Assembly: GCA_018970765.1 (NCBI GenBank)
Contig: JAGWVT010000016.1
Location: 1 to 43,903 of the forward strand
Direction of reading: 5' to 3'
Length of the DNA: 43,903 nucleotides
Source of the DNA: Actinomycetales bacterium
Lineage (GTDB): Bacteria; Actinomycetota; Actinomycetes; S36-B12
Each line of letters starts with the position of its first letter. Position 1 is the stretch's first letter. The position numbers and the translations under genes are program-made. This document shows positions 1 to 8,023 of the stretch, one piece after another. The notes beneath the pieces are model-generated. The model saw nothing but the letters and a program-made list of their open reading frames with translations, had not been told where the DNA came from and made no database searches.

Positions 1-64
1 CGCCCCACTGCCTCATAGTTGACTCGGATGGCGGTAGACCGAGCACGAATCGAAGGGCGAGCAG

Positions 65-1093
65 GTGACGACAACCGACGGGATTCTCGAGTGGGGACCG
101 GATGCGGATGCCGATCCAACAACGCTGACCTACACCTTCGGGGGCGTAGCTCCTGCGGTCACCGTTCGTCCGGGGCAGATTGTGCGCACGTGGACGATGG
201 ACGCTTTCGGGGGTCGACTGACGAGTCAAGACGATTTGGCCTCCCAAGTGTGCGATCCGCGCCTGCTGAATCCCCAAACTGGTCCGTTCTTCGTCGAAGG
301 AGCGCGGCCCGGCGACACCTTGGCTGTGCACTTCATTTCCATAGAGCCGCGTAAGACCAGGGGCTTTAGCAGCACCGTGCCGTTCTTCGGCTCGTTGACC
401 TCCACCCCACAAACGGCAACGCTCCAACCGGCGCTCCTTGAGCGCACGTGGGTCTACGAACTTGATCTCGCTGACCGTGTTGTGCGCTACGCGGCGCGCG
501 ACACCGATTTCACCGCGGCGCTCCCGCTCGATCCGATGCATGGCACAGTTGGCGTCGCCCCACCATTGGGCGAAGCGCGTTCCTCACTCACGCCCGGTGA
601 CTGGGGCGGCAACATGGACACACCGGAGATGCGCAGCGGTGTCACCTGCTACCTCCAGGTGAACGTGCCGGGGGCTTTGTTCAGTCTCGGTGACGGCCAT
701 GCCCGCCAGGGTGAAGGCGAAACATGTGGCGTGGCCGTGGAATGTGAGATGGACACCGTCTTCATCCTGGATCGGCTTGTGGGCCGCCCCTGCCCGTGGC
801 CCCGCCTCGAGGACGACCACTTCATCATGACTGCGGGATCTGCGCGGCCCCTCGAAGATGCATTCCGTATCGCGCATCAGCAGATGGTGCTCTGGGTCGC
901 CGAACTCACCGGGCAAAGTGTCATCGACGCCTACCAGTACGTCACACAGGTTGCGCTCACGCCAATCGCTAACGTCGTTGACACCAACTACACGGTTGTC
1001 TGCAAGGTGGCGAAGTCCTACCTGCCCGGATGCGTTGCGATGGGTGGGGCACACGAAGCGTTGCGTCGACAAGGCCGCTCATGGGCCGGGTGA
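65..1093 (+). CDS. Acetamidase/formamidase family protein
   Basis: A 342-residue protein of the FmdA/AmdA family, which hydrolyses short amides such as formamide or acetamide to ammonia and the acid in the cytoplasm. Family signatures are visible: a HGTVGVAP segment near residue 160, then a GGNMD motif and a LGDGHA segment rich in potential metal or catalytic residues. The GTG start at 65 has an AAGGG element about 9 nt upstream. The stop overlaps the next gene, so it is the first visible gene of the diol dehydratase operon. Family assignment is strong. The true substrate is unknown, and its link to a B12 dehydratase suggests an amide in the same pathway (inference). Only 64 bases upstream are present, so the promoter and any riboswitch cannot be judged. 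Confidence 0.85.
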   Translation: MTTTDGILEWGPDADADPTTLTYTFGGVAPAVTVRPGQIVRTWTMDAFGGRLTSQDDLASQVCDPRLLNPQTGPFFVEGARPGDTLAVHFISIEPRKTRGFSSTVPFFGSLTSTPQTATLQPALLERTWVYELDLADRVVRYAARDTDFTAALPLDPMHGTVGVAPPLGEARSSLTPGDWGGNMDTPEMRSGVTCYLQVNVPGALFSLGDGHARQGEGETCGVAVECEMDTVFILDRLVGRPCPWPRLEDDHFIMTAGSARPLEDAFRIAHQQMVLWVAELTGQSVIDAYQYVTQVALTPIANVVDTNYTVVCKVAKSYLPGCVAMGGAHEALRRQGRSWAG

Positions 1094-1518
1094 CGCGGTT
1101 TGAGATCACACTCGCCCTTGCCGAGGAGATGACCGCCGCAGCAATAGCCTCGGCCACGAGCGACGATATTGCGGTGTCTATCGCTGTTGTCGATGCCGGC
1201 GGCCACCTCGTGAGTTTTGCTCGGATGGACGGCGCGGAAATTGCCGGGCCGACCTTAGCCCGCGACAAGGCCTTTACCGCTGTCGCTCATCGCATCGCCA
1301 CCGGGGAACTCACCGCGTTGATTGCACCCGGTGGTGAGTTGGCCGGGATGAACGCCGCTGATGGCGGTCGCTACATCGCATTTCCGGGCGGCTTGCCCTG
1401 CTGGGACGGTGATCGCGTCATCGGCGCCATTGGCGTCAGCGGCGGCACCGCGGTCCAGGATCAGGCTTGCGCGCAAGCCGGTCTGACGGTCTATCTGCAG
1501 GCTCAACAGCTGCCATGA
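1081..1518 (+). CDS. GlcG/HbpS family protein (DUF336, PduO C-terminal-like)
   Basis: A 145-residue single-domain protein of the DUF336 (GlcG/HbpS) family, the fold that also forms the C-terminal half of PduO in propanediol-utilisation operons and can bind haem or corrinoid-related ligands. Visible hallmarks are the early VSIAVVDAGGHLVSFARMDGA stretch, the ARDKA helix, and the C-terminal GAIGVSGGTAVQDQACA segment. The ATG at 1081 is preceded by AAGG 8 nt away and overlaps the amidase end. A GTG at 1090, forming a GTGA overlap with the amidase stop, is an alternative. The N-terminal adenosyltransferase domain of PduO is absent. It probably supports the dehydratase or its cofactor (inference from neighbours). 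Confidence 0.82.
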   Translation: MGRVTRFEITLALAEEMTAAAIASATSDDIAVSIAVVDAGGHLVSFARMDGAEIAGPTLARDKAFTAVAHRIATGELTALIAPGGELAGMNAADGGRYIAFPGGLPCWDGDRVIGAIGVSGGTAVQDQACAQAGLTVYLQAQQLP

Positions 1519-3797
1519 GTGCGTCAAGTGATCAAGCCGTAGGCGTTGGTGCCGATGAGCCGATCGGCCGCTTTCGGTTCATGGACGCTCAGCGTGTCAA
1601 CCTCGATGGCTTTGCGACCGAAAACGGTGATCTCGGTCTGATCGCCTTCGACGGCCCAGCTGACCCAGCACCGTCCCTAGTGATCCAAGACGGCGTCATC
1701 GTCGAACTGGATGGACGGCGTATTGAGCAGTTTGACCTCATCGACGCGTTCATCGCGTCTCATGGAATTGACCAACAGGTCGCGCCCGAGGCAATGGCAC
1801 TTGGTGAAACCGAATACGCACGCATGCTCGTGGACCCGGCAATCCCACGCGAGATCGTTGTCCGGCTGGCTGCCGGCATGACGCCGGCGAAGCTTGCTCG
1901 ATGTCTGGCACTGCTGCGTCCTGCTGAACTCGTTATCGCGATGACGAAGTGCCGGGCTCGCCGCACGCCCAGTAATCAGGCGCACGTGACTAATCGGTCT
2001 GACGACCCCCTGCTGCTGGCTGCCGATGCGGCAACCGCAGCTGCCTTCGGCTTTCGGGAGATCGAGACCACGGTGCCGGTACTTGGCGACGCGCCTTCCA
2101 ATGCCATTGCGGTAAGTATTGGAGCAGCAGTCGGCTCCCCCGGTGTCCTCGTGCAGTGCTCGGTCGAGGAAGCACTTGAGCTGGAGATGGGCATGCGGGG
2201 GTTGGTCTCCTATGCAGAAACTGTGTCGCTCTACGGCACCGAACAGATCTTCATCGATGGTGACGACACGCCATGGTCGAAAGCATTCCTAACCTCGGCC
2301 TACGCCAGTCGCGGAATCAAAATGCGGGTCACCTCCGGCGGGGGCGCCGAGGCACTCATGGGTGGTGCTGAACGCTGCTCGATGTTCTACCTCGAAGCGC
2401 GGTGCGTGGCCCTGGCTCGTGCCGTAGGTGCGCAGGGGGTGCAGAACGGCGGTATCGATTCGGCGTCAGTAGCCGGGTCGGTGCCAGGCGGTGTGCGCAG
2501 CATGATGGCCGAGAACCTCATGGTCATGCTGCGCAACCTCGAGGCGTGCACCGGTAACGACGCACTGATGAGCGAGTCAGAGGTGCGGCGTACCTCGCGC
2601 ACACACCCCATCTTTATTGCTGGTACCGACTTCATCTGCAGTGGTTTCGGGTCAATCCAACGCTATGACAACATGTTCGGGCCAAGTCAATGGAATGCCG
2701 AGGACATCGACGACTACTTGTGCATGCAACGTGACTGGGGCATCGATGGCGGCCTTCGCACTGCTGATGCAACATCGGTGGCACAACTACGCAAGCGCGC
2801 TGTCGCTGCCGTGCGCGACGTCTATTCCATTCTTGGGCTCGGTGACTTCTCCGAGGAGTGGCAGGCCCAGGCAGTCGACGCTGCCGGTTCCAAGGATGTC
2901 CCAGCAGCCGATCTGATGCTGCCACTGAGCGCATCGCGAGTGATCCGCGATTCCGGGCTGACGATGCTCGACGTTGTTCGTGCCCTCGACGAAGCCGGCT
3001 ATGAGAGCGAGGCAGACAGACTCCTGGCGATGCTGCGTGCCCGAGTGTCTGGTGACTACCTACATACTGCGGCAATCTTCACAGAGGACATGCAGGTCCT
3101 GTCGCTAATCACTGATCCAAATGACTACACCGGACCAGGAACCGGCTACTACCCCACTGCGCAACGTCAGCAGCAGATTGACCAGATACGTCAGGCCCGC
3201 TCCGTCACAGATTTCGCCGACGAGCAGTTGAAGTTCGCTCAAGTCTGCGGGAGCGCCCTTCACGAGGACGGCCCAGCCGATCGCAGTGATGACCCACGGG
3301 ACGTGGTAATCGGTGTATCGCCGGCTACCGCGCGGGCAATCTGGCGCACGTTGTGCGGCCTGACCGTTGATGAGGCCTTGGACGAACTGATTGCCGGGCT
3401 CACTGAGGAGGGCTGCACCGCACGAATCGTGCGATTCCACAATACGGTCGATCTTGGCTTGATCGGACTACAGGCGGCCCGTATGGCCGGCTCCGGCATC
3501 GGGATCGGCCTGCAAGCCAAGGGCACCGCGCTCATCCACCGCCGCGACCTGACCCCTTTGGCAAATTTGGAGCTCTATTCCGTGGCGCCATCGTTGGATC
3601 GGATGGCGTACCGACAGCTCGGTCTCAATGCTGGACGGCATGCCAAGGGGGCTACGCCGGAACCACAGCGCAATCCCTATTCAGATGAGGCCATCGAAGC
3701 GCGCTACCACACCACAGTTGTCGCCCTTGTCGCGATTGAACGCCAATACTGTGATGCCAACCGCCCCCCTGTCACCCTGCGATTGGCGAGGCCATGA
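1515..3797 (+). CDS. B12-dependent diol/glycerol dehydratase, fused large and medium subunits
   Basis: A 760-residue fusion of the PduC/DhaB1 large subunit (about residues 20-575) and PduD/DhaB2 medium subunit (about 590-760). The family uses adenosylcobalamin to dehydrate 1,2-propanediol or glycerol to the aldehyde by a radical mechanism. From recalled Klebsiella PduC, with a constant offset of 14, the active-site residues are all present: Q155, H157, E184, E235, Q310, D349, S376. The medium part keeps the GSGIGIG.QAKGT and LANLELYS segments but lacks the N-terminal extension of PduD. The ATG at 1515 overlaps the upstream stop (ATGA); a start further upstream at 1467 would lie inside the DUF336 gene. 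Substrate could be a diol or a related hydroxy compound. Confidence 0.93.
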   Translation: MSASSDQAVGVGADEPIGRFRFMDAQRVNLDGFATENGDLGLIAFDGPADPAPSLVIQDGVIVELDGRRIEQFDLIDAFIASHGIDQQVAPEAMALGETEYARMLVDPAIPREIVVRLAAGMTPAKLARCLALLRPAELVIAMTKCRARRTPSNQAHVTNRSDDPLLLAADAATAAAFGFREIETTVPVLGDAPSNAIAVSIGAAVGSPGVLVQCSVEEALELEMGMRGLVSYAETVSLYGTEQIFIDGDDTPWSKAFLTSAYASRGIKMRVTSGGGAEALMGGAERCSMFYLEARCVALARAVGAQGVQNGGIDSASVAGSVPGGVRSMMAENLMVMLRNLEACTGNDALMSESEVRRTSRTHPIFIAGTDFICSGFGSIQRYDNMFGPSQWNAEDIDDYLCMQRDWGIDGGLRTADATSVAQLRKRAVAAVRDVYSILGLGDFSEEWQAQAVDAAGSKDVPAADLMLPLSASRVIRDSGLTMLDVVRALDEAGYESEADRLLAMLRARVSGDYLHTAAIFTEDMQVLSLITDPNDYTGPGTGYYPTAQRQQQIDQIRQARSVTDFADEQLKFAQVCGSALHEDGPADRSDDPRDVVIGVSPATARAIWRTLCGLTVDEALDELIAGLTEEGCTARIVRFHNTVDLGLIGLQAARMAGSGIGIGLQAKGTALIHRRDLTPLANLELYSVAPSLDRMAYRQLGLNAGRHAKGATPEPQRNPYSDEAIEARYHTTVVALVAIERQYCDANRPPVTLRLARP

Positions 3798-4150
3798 CAC
3801 AGGCACGATCCGGTAAGGCATCCAGCGAAATCACGTTGGACGAACTTCGCGCCGGCAACGTCGTGACTGACGATGTTCGAATTCACCCGGACACCCTACG
3901 AATTCAGGCCCAAGTTGCCGCCGACCATGGCAATCCCCAGTTGGCAGACAACTTGCTCCGGGCAGCTGAACTAGCGATGCTTGACGATGAGCGCGTGATG
4001 GCCATCTACGAGGCCCTGCGGCCAGGTCGCTCAACTCATGAGGACCTTGTCGCCATCACCGCCGAACTCATGACTATCGGCGCAGTACGCACCGCTGCAC
4101 TCGTCCAGGAAGCACTCGAGACGTACCAGCGTCGAGGCCTACTGCGTTGA
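3794..4150 (+). CDS. Diol/glycerol dehydratase small subunit
   Basis: A 118-residue homologue of PduE/DhaB3, the small subunit of the B12-dependent dehydratase. Conserved segments include DVRIHPDTLRIQAQVA, the RAAELA helix, and ALRPGRSTHEDLVAI, matching the C-terminal two thirds of PduE. Klebsiella PduE is about 173 residues, and the roughly 50-residue N-terminal extension, associated with microcompartment targeting and low solubility, is missing. The start ATG overlaps the stop of the fused large/medium gene (ATGA), so translational coupling is likely. It should form the heterodimer unit of a soluble, unencapsulated holoenzyme (inference). Confidence 0.93.
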   Translation: MTQARSGKASSEITLDELRAGNVVTDDVRIHPDTLRIQAQVAADHGNPQLADNLLRAAELAMLDDERVMAIYEALRPGRSTHEDLVAITAELMTIGAVRTAALVQEALETYQRRGLLR

Positions 4151-5865
4151 GCATCATCGCCGGTGTCGACATCGGCAACGCAACCACAGAGATCGTCATC
4201 GTGGATGACCGGCATTATCCGCCGATTCCGATCGCGTGGGATCGAGCGCCCACCCAGGGGCTGAAGGGGTCTGAACAGGCCACAGCCGCAGCGGCCCGCC
4301 TACTGCGCCGAATGGAGCGAGCGTTGACGGCCCAACAGGCGGGACTCAGCGTTGATTCCGTGGTTGTCACCAGGCAGTTCGCGGTGCACACGCAAGCACA
4401 TTCGATCGACCTTCCGCCCGTCGACACTGGGCGACTCATGGTCCTGGGTCATTCCCTGCCCACACCTGCTGGTTCGGGGTTAGGTCTGGGGAGCCCAGTG
4501 CCAATCGAAGCCGAACCGGTGCTGGGGAGGCCCGTGGTGCTCATCGCGGCCGACCCACTCGGCTACCGCAGGACCATTCAGCGCGTGCAGTCTTGGGCAG
4601 CAGCTGGTGCGGACCTGCAAGCGCTGTTGCTAGCCGGCGATGAAGCGCACATTGTTGGACTTGGGATAGCCGGCATCAGCATGCATCCGCTCCTCGCGGA
4701 GCTGCCCATACTGGATCGCATCGACCCGGCATTCGCTCTCAACTGCGAGCAAATCGCTGTCGAAGCACGCGCTACCACCATTCGACAGCTCAGTGATGCC
4801 CTGTGGCTGCGCGCATCATTTGGGCTTGATGAACCGGATAACCCGGCATTGCAAGCCGTCACCCAGCTGCTGCGCGGTGCGCAGTGCGCAGCCATTGGCC
4901 TGCTGAAGCATGCACCGTCACAGCGGGTGAATTCGGCTCAGGAGAACATGCTCGACCTCGCCGATGGTGCGCGGATACCGATCCTGGGCAGCTCTCAGCT
5001 TCTGCGCCATCGCCCCGTCGGCACCGTTCGAGGGGTAACCATGAAGGGCCAGCATCGTGACTGTGAAGACGCTTGGGTCGTGGAGACGGATCAGCTCGTT
5101 GCACACCGCTTGGTGGATTCCAAGCAAGGTGGTCGTGAACGTCAACTTGCCATCTCCACACTCCAATCGGCGTTGACGGATTCCGGTGCAAATAGCTTTG
5201 CGTCGCTGGCTGCCAACTGGAGCGTCAATGTCGTGGGCTCCGAAACTGAAGCGGCCTACGCCGGGGCCTGCACAACTCCAGGTGCGAACGATCGCACCCA
5301 GGTCATTGATTTGGGCGGTGGGACGATCGATGTTGTTGCGCCACAAGACATGCACAACATCGCTACGACGGCGGCCGGATGTGGCCAGTTACTGACGACG
5401 GTGACCGCGTCTGTCCTGGGTATCAGTTCCGCCATGGCCGAATGGGTAAAGCGAGGACCTGCACGGCGCGCCGAAGCCCCGCAGCTCATTGCTACTGAGG
5501 ACGGTCAGCGCAACTTTGCCAGCACACCGTTGCCGGGTGCGAGTATTGGTTGGCTGGTCGTTCCAGGTCCCGCCGGACCCCTACCGTTCACACCCCACCT
5601 ACCCCTGGGCGAGTGGCGCCGGTTGCGACTGGCACTCAAGGAAGCGGTCATTGGACAAAATCTTGCACGTGCCTTACCGCAGCAGCCTGCTCCCGGCACG
5701 CCCGTGGTCTTGGTCGGCGGCCCTGCTGGCGACGACGAGCTATTCGAGTCCCTCGTCGTCCAGCTACCGTGGGCACTGCTGGGCCGAGGGGACGTAGCCG
5801 GCAAACTGGGCCATCGATGGGCAGTTGCCTACGGTCTGACCGTATTGAGAGCCGCTCAGTCGTGA
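4147..5865 (+). CDS. Diol dehydratase reactivase, large (ATPase) subunit
   Basis: A 572-residue homologue of DdrA/PduG/DhaF, the Hsp70-like ATPase that releases damaged cobalamin from inactivated diol dehydratase. The ATPase signatures are present: N-terminal GVDIGNATTEIVIVDD, a second phosphate loop VIDLGGGTIDVV near residue 395, and VVLVGGPAGDDELFE near the C-terminus. Klebsiella DdrA is about 610 residues. The TTG start overlaps the small-subunit stop (TTGA), so coupling is strong. The partner small subunit (DdrB/PduH) is not next to it and was not found in the window. It may be encoded elsewhere or dispensed with. Confidence 0.92.
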   Translation: MSIIAGVDIGNATTEIVIVDDRHYPPIPIAWDRAPTQGLKGSEQATAAAARLLRRMERALTAQQAGLSVDSVVVTRQFAVHTQAHSIDLPPVDTGRLMVLGHSLPTPAGSGLGLGSPVPIEAEPVLGRPVVLIAADPLGYRRTIQRVQSWAAAGADLQALLLAGDEAHIVGLGIAGISMHPLLAELPILDRIDPAFALNCEQIAVEARATTIRQLSDALWLRASFGLDEPDNPALQAVTQLLRGAQCAAIGLLKHAPSQRVNSAQENMLDLADGARIPILGSSQLLRHRPVGTVRGVTMKGQHRDCEDAWVVETDQLVAHRLVDSKQGGRERQLAISTLQSALTDSGANSFASLAANWSVNVVGSETEAAYAGACTTPGANDRTQVIDLGGGTIDVVAPQDMHNIATTAAGCGQLLTTVTASVLGISSAMAEWVKRGPARRAEAPQLIATEDGQRNFASTPLPGASIGWLVVPGPAGPLPFTPHLPLGEWRRLRLALKEAVIGQNLARALPQQPAPGTPVVLVGGPAGDDELFESLVVQLPWALLGRGDVAGKLGHRWAVAYGLTVLRAAQS

Positions 5866-5896
5866 TGAGTATTCGAGTTTGACCAAGGTGACAGGC

Positions 5897-6706
5897 ATGA
5901 CCGATGTAAGAATGGTGACGCGCTTCGCGCCGACGCCGAGTGGGTACCTGCACGATGGAAATCTGGTCAACTTGCTACTGGTCTGCTGGCTGCGCGAGCA
6001 GCATGAGGGTCAACTCGCTCTCCGGATTGATAGCCACGACACTGCGCGACAGCGCCCTGAATACCTGCAGGACATCTTCGACACGTTGACCTGGCTTCAG
6101 GTGCAATGGGATATCGGACCGAAGTCCATTGATGAGGTTGGCAACAAGCAAGATTTCGAGATCTGGCGCAAGCGAGCACTCGACCTGCGCGATCCGGTGA
6201 ATGCTTATGGCGCAGTGGGCCTTCGGGCATTCGTCTGCACGTGTTCACGACGTGACCTTGCCCAATCCCACAGTCTCACCTGCGTCGCAGACTGCGCTAA
6301 ATCAGAACTTGAGCTCGTCACGGGCGCAAGCTGCCTGCGCATGGAACTGCCCGTGCAGTATCGAGAACTTGGTCAGCCGGTTCTTTGGCGTCGCGACGGG
6401 ATTCCTGCGTACCACCTCACTAGCGTCCTAACAGACGAAGAGCTCGGCATCACACACATACTGCGCGGTGCTGACCTGTTGGCAGCCACCCAGATCCAGC
6501 TGCTGCTTGCTGAGGCACTCGGTGCCGAGCATGCTCGCCAGGCGACCTACTTGCACCACGGCCTAGTGCGGGACGCCCACGGCAACAAGTTAAGTAAGTC
6601 GACGCTTACGCAAGGCCAAGCCGGGCCGAAGTCCGACGAACGCAAGCGGACCCTACGGGGCCTTGCTAGGAACCTCGGTGAACCTTTGGGAATCACTCCA
6701 CCCTGA
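5897..6706 (+). CDS. Glutamyl-Q tRNA(Asp) synthetase-like class I ligase
   Basis: A 269-residue protein resembling GluQRS, the truncated GluRS lacking an anticodon domain that attaches glutamate to queuosine in tRNA(Asp). Seen: an N-terminal RFAPTPSGYLHDGN signature (HIGH-like), a CTC plus C/C cysteine set near residues 115-135 (zinc-site-like), GIPAYHL, an RGADLL segment, and KLSKS. The HIGH-like box reads H-D-G-N, and the usual RIED(I/T)D stretch reads RIDSHD, so the substrate-contacting Glu appears replaced by Asp. The ATG at 5897 has AAGGTG upstream. It lies 31 bp after the reactivase on the same strand, so it may act in the dehydratase pathway. Either GluQRS or an amino-acid ligase is possible. 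Confidence 0.75.
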   Translation: MTDVRMVTRFAPTPSGYLHDGNLVNLLLVCWLREQHEGQLALRIDSHDTARQRPEYLQDIFDTLTWLQVQWDIGPKSIDEVGNKQDFEIWRKRALDLRDPVNAYGAVGLRAFVCTCSRRDLAQSHSLTCVADCAKSELELVTGASCLRMELPVQYRELGQPVLWRRDGIPAYHLTSVLTDEELGITHILRGADLLAATQIQLLLAEALGAEHARQATYLHHGLVRDAHGNKLSKSTLTQGQAGPKSDERKRTLRGLARNLGEPLGITPP

Positions 6707-6714
6707 CGCCACAG

Positions 6715-7035
6715 TTAGGGCCCATAGCAACGTTGCACTTCAGTCACGATCACGCGGTAGTCGGCGTAGCCATGCTCGCGTCCGAATTCTTGGGCAAGGC
6801 GATGTTCTGCGACTAACTTCCATGCGCGCGCGGAAGCCTCGTCGGTGAACACGGCAAGGGTGATGCCGTAGCGAGTCGCCGGATCGCGAACGCTCGTCAT
6901 GTCAATGAAGCCGGGCTGGCGAGAGATGAGTTCTTGCAGCGCTGCTGCGTGTTCGGCGTATTCGGTATCCCAGTTGGCGTCGCCGCGCAGCGACACAAAG
7001 GCAACCAGGCAGGAACCTGTTGGCGTCTGCAGCAC
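6715..7035 (-). CDS. Antibiotic biosynthesis monooxygenase (ABM)-like protein
   Basis: A 106-residue protein with the ferredoxin-like ABM pattern: an LVAFVSLRG beta strand, a helix with EYAEHAAALQELISRQPGFIDMTSVRD, then strand ITLAVFTDEASARAWK and a C-terminal DYRVIVTEVQR strand. Such proteins are small dimeric monooxygenases, haem-degrading enzymes or stress proteins; no substrate can be inferred. The GTG start lies 6 bp after the stop of the desaturase gene, so it is the last gene of a minus-strand operon. It ends 8 bp from the convergent end of the GluQRS-like gene, with no clear terminator between them. Confidence 0.65.
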   Translation of the reverse strand: MLQTPTGSCLVAFVSLRGDANWDTEYAEHAAALQELISRQPGFIDMTSVRDPATRYGITLAVFTDEASARAWKLVAEHRLAQEFGREHGYADYRVIVTEVQRCYGP

Positions 7036-7041
7036 TGCGAA

Positions 7042-7986
7042 CTAGTCCTGTGCCGCCAGTCGCTGCTTGAGTGCATCGCGGCGTTCTTCGAAACGCTTCG
7101 CGGCCTGCTCAGTGGTGGCTAAAAACTGGGCAAGTTCCTCGCGGGTTCGCTCGCCTTCCGGCCCAAGGTCAGTGCGCTCAAACACATTCCACTTGCGCAG
7201 CACCGGCATGACAACCTCATCCAGGTGCTGACGAATGTCATAGATGCCTTCAACAGCAATCTGCAAGGCCTTGCGCGTGAACCCTTCAATGCCATGGCCC
7301 GGCATGGCAAAGTCTCGAACGGTCTTCCACACCGCATCCATCGTGGCATCTGGCTCCCGATCGAAAGCCGCGGCCAGCACGTTGCGGTAGAAGACCATGT
7401 GCAGGTTTTCGTCTAAGGCGATACGTGCCAGAAGTTGCTCGGCAATTGGGTCTCCGGTGGCGGTCCCGGTGTTGCGGTGAGACACGCGGGTCGCCAATTC
7501 TTGGAAGGAGACGTACGCAAGTCCGGAAAGGGTGTCGGGGTGAATGGCTTCGAACCCTGCCTCCATGTGCGTCATCCGGGCGCGCTCGAGGGCCATCGGG
7601 TCAACCGCACGTGTCACGAGAAGGTAATCCCGGATTGCCGCACCATGGCGACCCTCTTCTGCGGTCCAACGACCCACCCAGGTCCCCCAGGCACCGTCGC
7701 GACCGAACAGGGTGGCGATCTCATGGTGGTAGCTCGGCAGGTTGTCTTCAGTCAACAGGTTGATCACCAGACTGGTGCGCGCTGCCTCGCTGAAGCGCTG
7801 CTGCTGGGGAGTCCATGCACTGCCATCCAGAGGTCCTGCGTAATCCCGACCTTCGCTCCATGGGATGTACTCGTGCGGGAACCACTCCTTCGCCTGCGTC
7901 AAGTGCCGATTGAGTTCGACCTCGACCACCGGCTCCAGATCGATGAGCAGGCGTTGCACCTGTGGGCCTTCCAGGATCGCGGTCAC
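7042..7986 (-). CDS. Acyl-ACP desaturase (DesA-type, soluble di-iron)
   Basis: A 314-residue member of the soluble acyl-acyl-carrier-protein desaturases (plant stearoyl-ACP desaturase, mycobacterial DesA1/DesA2), which put a double bond into acyl chains bound to ACP using O2 and a di-iron centre. Candidate iron ligands are E80 in LLTEDNLP, E111 and H114 in EEGRH, the Glu of SFQELATRVSH, and the DENLH motif. No membrane segments are seen, as expected. The GTG start follows the hydrolase stop by 37 bp, and the ABM gene follows by 6 bp. The operon suggests lipid modification (inference). Confidence 0.92.
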   Translation of the reverse strand: MTAILEGPQVQRLLIDLEPVVEVELNRHLTQAKEWFPHEYIPWSEGRDYAGPLDGSAWTPQQQRFSEAARTSLVINLLTEDNLPSYHHEIATLFGRDGAWGTWVGRWTAEEGRHGAAIRDYLLVTRAVDPMALERARMTHMEAGFEAIHPDTLSGLAYVSFQELATRVSHRNTGTATGDPIAEQLLARIALDENLHMVFYRNVLAAAFDREPDATMDAVWKTVRDFAMPGHGIEGFTRKALQIAVEGIYDIRQHLDEVVMPVLRKWNVFERTDLGPEGERTREELAQFLATTEQAAKRFEERRDALKQRLAAQD

Positions 7987-8023
7987 CCGGCAAGCGTGTC
8001 AGATGGGCGCACGGGCAGTCCAC

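Noticed and set aside
1-64. Cobalamin riboswitch or strong promoter before the dehydratase operon
   Set aside because: Only 64 bases are available. A TTGACT is present at 19-24, but no -10 at the right distance was found.
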